Part shown: positions 6,039 to 11,502 of the stretch, one piece after another | Numbering within the stretch: the first letter of the stretch is position 1 | Layout: every line of letters starts with the position of its first letter | Assembly (NCBI GenBank): GCA_003644895.1 | Contig: QNDO01000032.1 | Location: forward strand, 1-11,502 | Reading direction: 5' to 3' | DNA from: Candidatus Hydrothermota bacterium | GTDB taxonomy: Bacteria > Hydrothermota > Hydrothermia > UBA1063 | Length of the DNA stretch: 11,502 nt | Translations under genes and position numbers: made by a program | Notes under the pieces: model-generated | Database searches by the model: none | Told to the model about the DNA's origin: nothing | Seen by the model: only the letters and a program-made list of their open reading frames with translations

Positions 6039-9000
6039 TTAAAACTTAAATGTAGCACCAAAATTTATTTGGGTTGATGATGTGCCTCTCCCTGAAAGAT
6101 TATTCTTATTTTTATTATATGTAATAGTCAGTGAACCTACTATATTCCTAGTGAAACTGTAACTTGTGGTAGAGCTTAGAGTCAGAATGGAGTTATTGGT
6201 CATAGGCACTCTTCCCAGTTCAGGAGTTTCATTGGCAGTCTCACTGGAGGATATGGACAGATTCAGATTAGTCTGTACACTGCTTTTTATTTTGAGTACT
6301 TTCTTACTAGAGAACGGGATCTTAATTCCTTCAGGCGATGAAAAAGTATAGGAAAGTGTAATTGTTAGAGAGGAATTCTTTGAGTAACTTTTTCTTATTC
6401 CAAAACGGAAGTCAGTGGTGGTTTGATTATTCAAAGAATAAGAAATGTTCAATCTAATATCCTTTTTGAAAGAAAAGTTAAGATTGGGGCTAATGCGAGT
6501 CATTATACTTTTTGAATCGGGCTCTTTGTCAAGCTCTCCTTGCTCATTCCTGCTTTTCTCATAATTGAAAGAAAGACTCCCTCTTGTTATAATTTTGCTA
6601 ACCCCAGGAATCAGTCTCTCAATAGAAGAAAGACTTAAAACAAGCGATGGCCATGTAATACCCTTGTTTACACGCGCGCTTGTGTAGGTATGAGTAGTTC
6701 TATAATTATTCCTAGCAGAGTATTTAATTGTGAAATAGGGGAAGCTGACATTACCTGAAAGATTTAAATTTCTATTTTCCCCACGTTGACTTCTTCCCTC
6801 ATCGCCGCCCTTCACGCCTGTCACATAATCTATACCATATCTATAAGAACTTTTAGGTCTTTTAGGAAGAGAGTAAAGATTAGAGCTCCTCTGGATATTA
6901 TAGCTGAAGCTTATATCGGAGAGTCTTCTGGATAGCTTGTGAAGATAAAAAAGCAGGTAATCAAATGGATTATCAAGAATTGTATCTTTCTCTTCGTTCC
7001 TCAAAGAAGCAATTTTTTCCAATACCCAGTTAATTTTAAGTGGAATAGAAAAGTTTATATTGTTACTTTGGGTGACATCTCTCAGTTTAACTGTATCAGA
7101 GGTCTGCATGTTTCTTGGGCTGTTTTCATTATATTGTGAAGAAAAGCTTATATGAGGAATAAATACTCTTTTAATAGATAGCCTCAGGTTCATTGAAAGA
7201 TTCTCGCTAAAGTTAGATTCTTTTCCCCAGAGGAGGTCCTTTGAAGAGGCGCGTGTATAACTTGATGAAAACTCAGGAATTGGGTTAAATCGTAAATGGT
7301 GAGTGAGTCTTGCTGATTCAGTGGTATCCCGGTAGTGGGTACCTGTGAGGTAGTTATCTCTCTGTGAATAATTATACCCGTAAATTCCACTTACTTCGTA
7401 ACTGGGCAACAATGCTATTTCCTTCTTGCCAAGTTTAATTTTGAGTTCAGGGCTGACTGCGTGAGAAAGACTTAAATTTCTGCTCAGGGTGTAAGACCTT
7501 TCTCGAGGCGTAACAGACCGGGCACTGGATTTAAAACCACTGATTCTGAAGGGATCCAAAAGAAATTTTAGTAAAGCGGAAGAGGATCTGGAAGTTTTAC
7601 TATAAGAAAAAGTATATCTTTCTGAATAGGAGGAAGATTTTTCTTTTTCTTTTTGCTCCGATGTAAGGATCACGTCGCTCAAGGATGCCAGTCTCGGATA
7701 AGAAATATTTCTAGATCTTATGCCAGAAATATCTATTCTTAAACCCCACTGAGGTGGTAAAAGGTTTCCCAGGTGCAGAGTGGAGCTAATATTGTAGTTC
7801 CTATCATCACTCCTTCTCAAATTACCCGTTAAAGTCTGGAAATTGTCTCCTTGGCGGGTAAAAGACACTCCTGCATCCAGAATATCCGCAAGTTTAAAAT
7901 TAAGATTACCCGTGTAGGCAATACCAGGTTCCTTTCTTGGTTCACTTAAACGAAGTTCATCCAGCCATATTTCTCCTGAAATGGGCGAATTTTCATCATT
8001 TAATACACCGATCTCATAGGCTTTTACCTGCGTAAAAGAAGGATTTCCTTTAATCACAACATTTCCTGCGGAGTAAATTCCATAAGGTGATTGAGCAGTG
8101 TCGAGAAATGCTTTCTTAATCTGCGTTAGTTCATCAATATCAATGGATATTTCCTGCCATTCAGAGGAGGTAATTTTGTATCTATATTCATAGTAGTTGA
8201 GTGTATCACCAAATCTCACAAAAATAACAGGGTAAGGTTTGGAAGTACCTGGACGCGGCTTGACGTAAAATTTTATTTTCTTATAGCTCATGAAATCCTC
8301 TGTCTTTACCCGAAGTCTTCTAACAACTCCATAATGCTGGATACCAAGATTATTATATTTAATTGCCAAAGAGTGCTCTGTTTCAAGTCTGCCACTGATG
8401 TCTCTTTCTAATCTTATTCCAGGAGGGGATGTATATAGTGGGTCATCTTTAACACTTACCGAATGTACTCCAAAGCTCTCTACAGAGTCATTTACAGGAT
8501 TTGTGGTATCCTGGGTAAATATACCTATTTTTTTGTATTTATTACCCACCACTTTTATGCGCACTACCATAAGGGTTTCTGGCTTATCAAATCCTGTGAA
8601 CCATATCCTGGCAAACCTGATGTTTTCAAATGAGGGAGACCCTATCTTTCGATAATACTCGGGATTCTTGAGAGGTATAAGATAATGTTTAAAACCGTTG
8701 GCATTTTCTTCCACAAGTATGGCACTACTAGTATCGTTGAGATCTATTGTATATTCATAGTAATTATTATAGAGTGATAAAACACCATCTACTTTAAGTT
8801 CTTCGGTATCCAATCTCCCATTTCTTTCGGTTCCGTTAATCCTCGAAAAATTATGTTTGTCATTTGGATCATAGTAATAATCATCATTCCCGTCGTCCAT
8901 AGAAGTCTGAGTCCATTTACTGTCATCTCCCTCCACTCCATCAAGTCCAACATCTTCGTCTGCATCCAGTTGCCCATTATGATTTTTATCCTCGTCAGCA

Positions 9001-11502
9001 ATCTTGCCGGGATCGTAGCTGACTACATTACCTGCCCTGTTTCTCCAGACTGCATTTTCGGATATATCAGTGGCCAAGTCTATGTTAAGTTTCACGTTCT
9101 TGCCCTTCACAATAACATCAAGAAATTCCATATCACTCATATCATACCCTGAAGAAAGGAGAAGAGTACTTAAGCCTATAAAAGACGAAGGGTTGTTCTG
9201 ATAGGGATAAAGCTCAAGATATAAAATACTCAGCGCATCATCTTTCTCCTCCTCCGGAATATTATTGTAGACATCCCCTGCCTGTACCAAATCTATGGGA
9301 CTGGCCCACACTATCTTTTCAGCCAGATATGTAGTATCCAATTCAGAGCCGTATTCATCCAAAGGTATAGAACTGTACTTCCAGTCGAAACGAGAAATAG
9401 GGAGTGAAACCTCATCATCTGTGGACTCCATGTCATCCAAATATCCATCTCCTTCTGTATTGGGGTTGGGATATGATCGTGCTATCTCCATCTGAAATCT
9501 CAAACGCGAACTTGCTTCTTTATTCAAATATGGTATTTTGTTAACCAATTCGGTGAGGAAGGGAACCTCTCTATTAAAATTTAAGTCCATCTCGGTGAGA
9601 ACAGCTTTCTGTGGTTCCTCACCCAGCCTCGGCCTTTTATCCAAGGCACTCTCACTTCTTCCCATAAAACTTCCTCCTAGAGAGAGCCCTTCTAGGATAT
9701 TATAGTCAAACCTGACTCCCCAGAGTGACCTCTGCTTAAGGGAAAATAGAGGTGCATAGTCATAAGTCACTTTAATCTGAGCATTTGGGTCTTTAAGGAT
9801 TTCGTCATTCAGAATTACAATAGTACCTGACTCATAATCTATGTTATAATCTACGCCACGGGTCAGCTGCCTTCCATTATAGATCACCACTTCACTGTTT
9901 TCGATAATGTTGATTTGATTAAGGGAAAGAAGCTCTGATGCTTTCTTCGTTACTACCTTTATTACATATTTCTTACCCTCGTCTGACTCCAGTCTGGGTT
10001 TTTTATAAATTATTGAATCTGGATATGTAAGGGAGTCGATAATAAAAGGCTCTGGAAATGGAAATATCAAGAGTCCTTTGTCCGCATCCAGGATTGTGTA
10101 TGTTATACCGTTAATATTTCGTGAAATCTCTACTTTTCCATCTCCGTTTTCGTCAAGGCCAAAAAGCTGTAAGTACTTTTTATTATTTTCACCATCAAGG
10201 AATATCCCAGCCGAATCTCTGTAAATTTCGATGGAGATGTTTTCTGGGTCAAGATTTTTAGTACCTAAGCTATATATATTCTTAATCACATAATTCCATA
10301 AATCGGCGAGAAGAGTATCTTGATGGGAAAAAAGGGAATCCATGTTTGCTGGATAAAAAGTAGGTTTGATAAGACGAAGCGTCAGAGGCTCCCCTGAGAT
10401 ATTTCCCACCGTCCTCCCTGAAGTAGTTTTGTAATAGACCGCTAGTCTTTCATCCTCACTCAGTTTATTGAACAATTCTAGCACGTGAGACCCAGGGTAA
10501 AAATAATAATCTTCTCCTTCAGTAAGAAGTTTATAATTCCCTATCTCAAGAAGTGTAGTATCAAAAGCCTGAGTGAGTATATTATAATAGTAGCTGTATC
10601 CCTGAACTGTAACTCCGGGGATAACTCCAGCACCCTCATCTTTGAAAACCTTAATTTCAGTGATACTATCGACCTCGGGAATATAAAAAAATCTGAAACG
10701 CTCGAAATCCCGGTCATACAGTGTGAGAGTATCTATTTTGGCTCCTTGACTAAAGGCACCCTGCTGAGTCTCACCCTTTTCCCTTGTGGCCACAGCCTGG
10801 ATCTCAATACCCCCGAGTTTAAGTTTTGTCTTCAGGCCGAAAAGACCTTCCTTGGACCCTCCTGGAAAACTGGCGAATCTCGTGGAGGGAAGACTTAACC
10901 TTGTATCACCTGCCTCGATAAGTTGGACAATCTCATCCTCGTCACCTTGATATTTCAGGGTTATTTTCTGCTTCCTTTCATCTTCCCTTTGCGAATCATG
11001 GTCTATAAGAATGTGTATTTTAGTTCCTACGGTTCCCTTTAATTTAAGCTTCAGACTTTGATCAAGTTTAGGATTAAAAAAACTGGATGTTCTGATTCCC
11101 TCATACCCTACTACTTCCTGAAAAGACCTTTTTTCCATTGATAGATTCACAGTTTGTTGTCCATCTATATCTATCTTTCCTCCTTCACCGAGGAAGGATA
11201 GACCTTTAGGAAAAGTCATTGGTATTTCTATGGTGGGAATGAATCCTTGCTGAGATCGTGACTTTTGCGTTTTCAATGACTCCTTGAGTGCAGCCTGGAA
11301 GGAAGCTTTAATTTCTTCTTTCACCCTTCCTCTAATATACTGATCATATGACACAACAGACTCAGTATCAATTATCTCTTTTTCATATGTATTAAGGTGA
11401 AATAGCAGAGGCGATTCTACATCTACGAATATGGAGTCTCTATAACCAAGCGCTTTAAATAAATACTCCTCCATTTTCTGCCCGGTGCGGTCAGAAAAGG
11501 TA
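6039..11502 (-). CDS. sprA: SprA-family type IX secretion outer-membrane translocon (5' partial)
   Basis: SprA forms the giant outer-membrane barrel through which type IX substrates leave the periplasm. From ATG 11474 the frame encodes 1811 residues, but it stays open to the window edge. That Met has no signal peptide or Shine-Dalgarno sequence behind it, so the true start lies beyond the window. Residue numbers here count from that Met. SprA traits in order: EGGKIDIDG early on, followed by the VGTKIHILIDHDSQ region; LYDRDFERFRFFYIPEVDS near 247-265; a Ca-binding-like loop DENGDGKVE (441-449); YPNPNTEGDGYLDDME (668-683); DEDKNHNGQLDADEDVGLDG (827-846), followed by a DPND..N..GTERNG stretch; GEIWLDELRL (1167-1176); NLLPPQWGLRI in the barrel; then Ser/Tyr/Thr-rich amphipathic strands up to a C-terminal GATFKF whose final Phe fits BAM-type insertion. 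It is shorter than the roughly 2400-residue Flavobacterium protein. It leads the operon with comEA-like, DUF374 and holB. Confidence 0.92.
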   Translation of the reverse strand, partial: TFSDRTGQKMEEYLFKALGYRDSIFVDVESPLLFHLNTYEKEIIDTESVVSYDQYIRGRVKEEIKASFQAALKESLKTQKSRSQQGFIPTIEIPMTFPKGLSFLGEGGKIDIDGQQTVNLSMEKRSFQEVVGYEGIRTSSFFNPKLDQSLKLKLKGTVGTKIHILIDHDSQREDERKQKITLKYQGDEDEIVQLIEAGDTRLSLPSTRFASFPGGSKEGLFGLKTKLKLGGIEIQAVATREKGETQQGAFSQGAKIDTLTLYDRDFERFRFFYIPEVDSITEIKVFKDEGAGVIPGVTVQGYSYYYNILTQAFDTTLLEIGNYKLLTEGEDYYFYPGSHVLELFNKLSEDERLAVYYKTTSGRTVGNISGEPLTLRLIKPTFYPANMDSLFSHQDTLLADLWNYVIKNIYSLGTKNLDPENISIEIYRDSAGIFLDGENNKKYLQLFGLDENGDGKVEISRNINGITYTILDADKGLLIFPFPEPFIIDSLTYPDSIIYKKPRLESDEGKKYVIKVVTKKASELLSLNQINIIENSEVVIYNGRQLTRGVDYNIDYESGTIVILNDEILKDPNAQIKVTYDYAPLFSLKQRSLWGVRFDYNILEGLSLGGSFMGRSESALDKRPRLGEEPQKAVLTEMDLNFNREVPFLTELVNKIPYLNKEASSRLRFQMEIARSYPNPNTEGDGYLDDMESTDDEVSLPISRFDWKYSSIPLDEYGSELDTTYLAEKIVWASPIDLVQAGDVYNNIPEEEKDDALSILYLELYPYQNNPSSFIGLSTLLLSSGYDMSDMEFLDVIVKGKNVKLNIDLATDISENAVWRNRAGNVVSYDPGKIADEDKNHNGQLDADEDVGLDGVEGDDSKWTQTSMDDGNDDYYYDPNDKHNFSRINGTERNGRLDTEELKVDGVLSLYNNYYEYTIDLNDTSSAILVEENANGFKHYLIPLKNPEYYRKIGSPSFENIRFARIWFTGFDKPETLMVVRIKVVGNKYKKIGIFTQDTTNPVNDSVESFGVHSVSVKDDPLYTSPPGIRLERDISGRLETEHSLAIKYNNLGIQHYGVVRRLRVKTEDFMSYKKIKFYVKPRPGTSKPYPVIFVRFGDTLNYYEYRYKITSSEWQEISIDIDELTQIKKAFLDTAQSPYGIYSAGNVVIKGNPSFTQVKAYEIGVLNDENSPISGEIWLDELRLSEPRKEPGIAYTGNLNFKLADILDAGVSFTRQGDNFQTLTGNLRRSDDRNYNISSTLHLGNLLPPQWGLRIDISGIRSRNISYPRLASLSDVILTSEQKEKEKSSSYSERYTFSYSKTSRSSSALLKFLLDPFRISGFKSSARSVTPRERSYTLSRNLSLSHAVSPELKIKLGKKEIALLPSYEVSGIYGYNYSQRDNYLTGTHYRDTTESARLTHHLRFNPIPEFSSSYTRASSKDLLWGKESNFSENLSMNLRLSIKRVFIPHISFSSQYNENSPRNMQTSDTVKLRDVTQSNNINFSIPLKINWVLEKIASLRNEEKDTILDNPFDYLLFYLHKLSRRLSDISFSYNIQRSSNLYSLPKRPKSSYRYGIDYVTGVKGGDEGRSQRGENRNLNLSGNVSFPYFTIKYSARNNYRTTHTYTSARVNKGITWPSLVLSLSSIERLIPGVSKIITRGSLSFNYEKSRNEQGELDKEPDSKSIMTRISPNLNFSFKKDIRLNISYSLNNQTTTDFRFGIRKSYSKNSSLTITLSYTFSSPEGIKIPFSSKKVLKIKSSVQTNLNLSISSSETANETPELGRVPMTNNSILTLSSTTSYSFTRNIVGSLTITYNKNKNNLSGRGTSSTQINFGATFKF

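Noticed and set aside
10485..10898. Plus-strand open frame of 137 codons inside sprA
   Set aside because: It lies wholly opposite a well-supported SprA region and shows no recognisable motif or ribosome binding site.
1..11502. CRISPR array, tRNA or rRNA gene, insertion sequence or attachment site
   Set aside because: Coding sequence covers nearly the whole window, and I see no regularly spaced repeats, transposase-like frame or structural-RNA signature.

Overview
The window is a densely packed, AT-rich bacterial segment (roughly 40% G+C by eye). Every gene I can support lies on the minus strand, so transcription runs from high to low coordinates. The best taxonomic marker is the large gene at the right, a clear SprA-family outer-membrane protein, the translocon of the type IX secretion system. 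SprA, an LpxL/DUF374-type acyltransferase and a type IV pilus (T4P) inner-membrane gene together point to a diderm of the Fibrobacteres-Chlorobi-Bacteroidetes (FCB) lineage or a neighbouring candidate phylum such as WOR-3. That placement is inference; there is no rRNA or other phylogenetic marker to settle it.

The first block in transcription order (11502 down to 4081) holds sprA (5' end beyond the window), a membrane-anchored ComEA-type helix-hairpin-helix protein, a DUF374 lysophospholipid acyltransferase-like protein and the DNA polymerase III delta-prime subunit (holB). Their spacing is 2 nt, a 4-nt ATGA overlap and an 11-nt overlap, so they look like one operon. It mixes protein export across the outer membrane, DNA binding at the envelope, lipid acylation and replication.

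A 48-bp AT-rich gap (4033-4080) follows. It carries a perfect -35 hexamer (TTGACA), a 17-bp spacer and a -10-like TACTAT placed so close to the next ATG that the message would be leaderless or nearly so.

The second block (4032 down to 1 and beyond) holds three genes. The first is a TPR protein with a long acidic linker. The second is a 405-residue protein that joins the N-terminal domain of GspE/PilB-type secretion ATPases (MshEN/T2SSE_N) to a DnaA-type AAA+ module. The third is a single reading frame fusing PilM to PilN, whose 3' end lies outside the window. The last two genes are the unusual part. The PilM-PilN fusion recreates the architecture of GspL of type II secretion. The gene before it carries the kind of domain that normally docks a secretion motor onto GspL, but mounted on a DnaA-like ATPase instead of a secretion ATPase. 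My working inference is a T4P-associated regulatory or scaffolding module (TPR, MshEN-DnaA, PilMN), and it is the best candidate here for something undescribed.

I see no tRNA, rRNA, CRISPR array, insertion sequence or convincing hairpin terminator. No stretch longer than 48 bp is without a gene.
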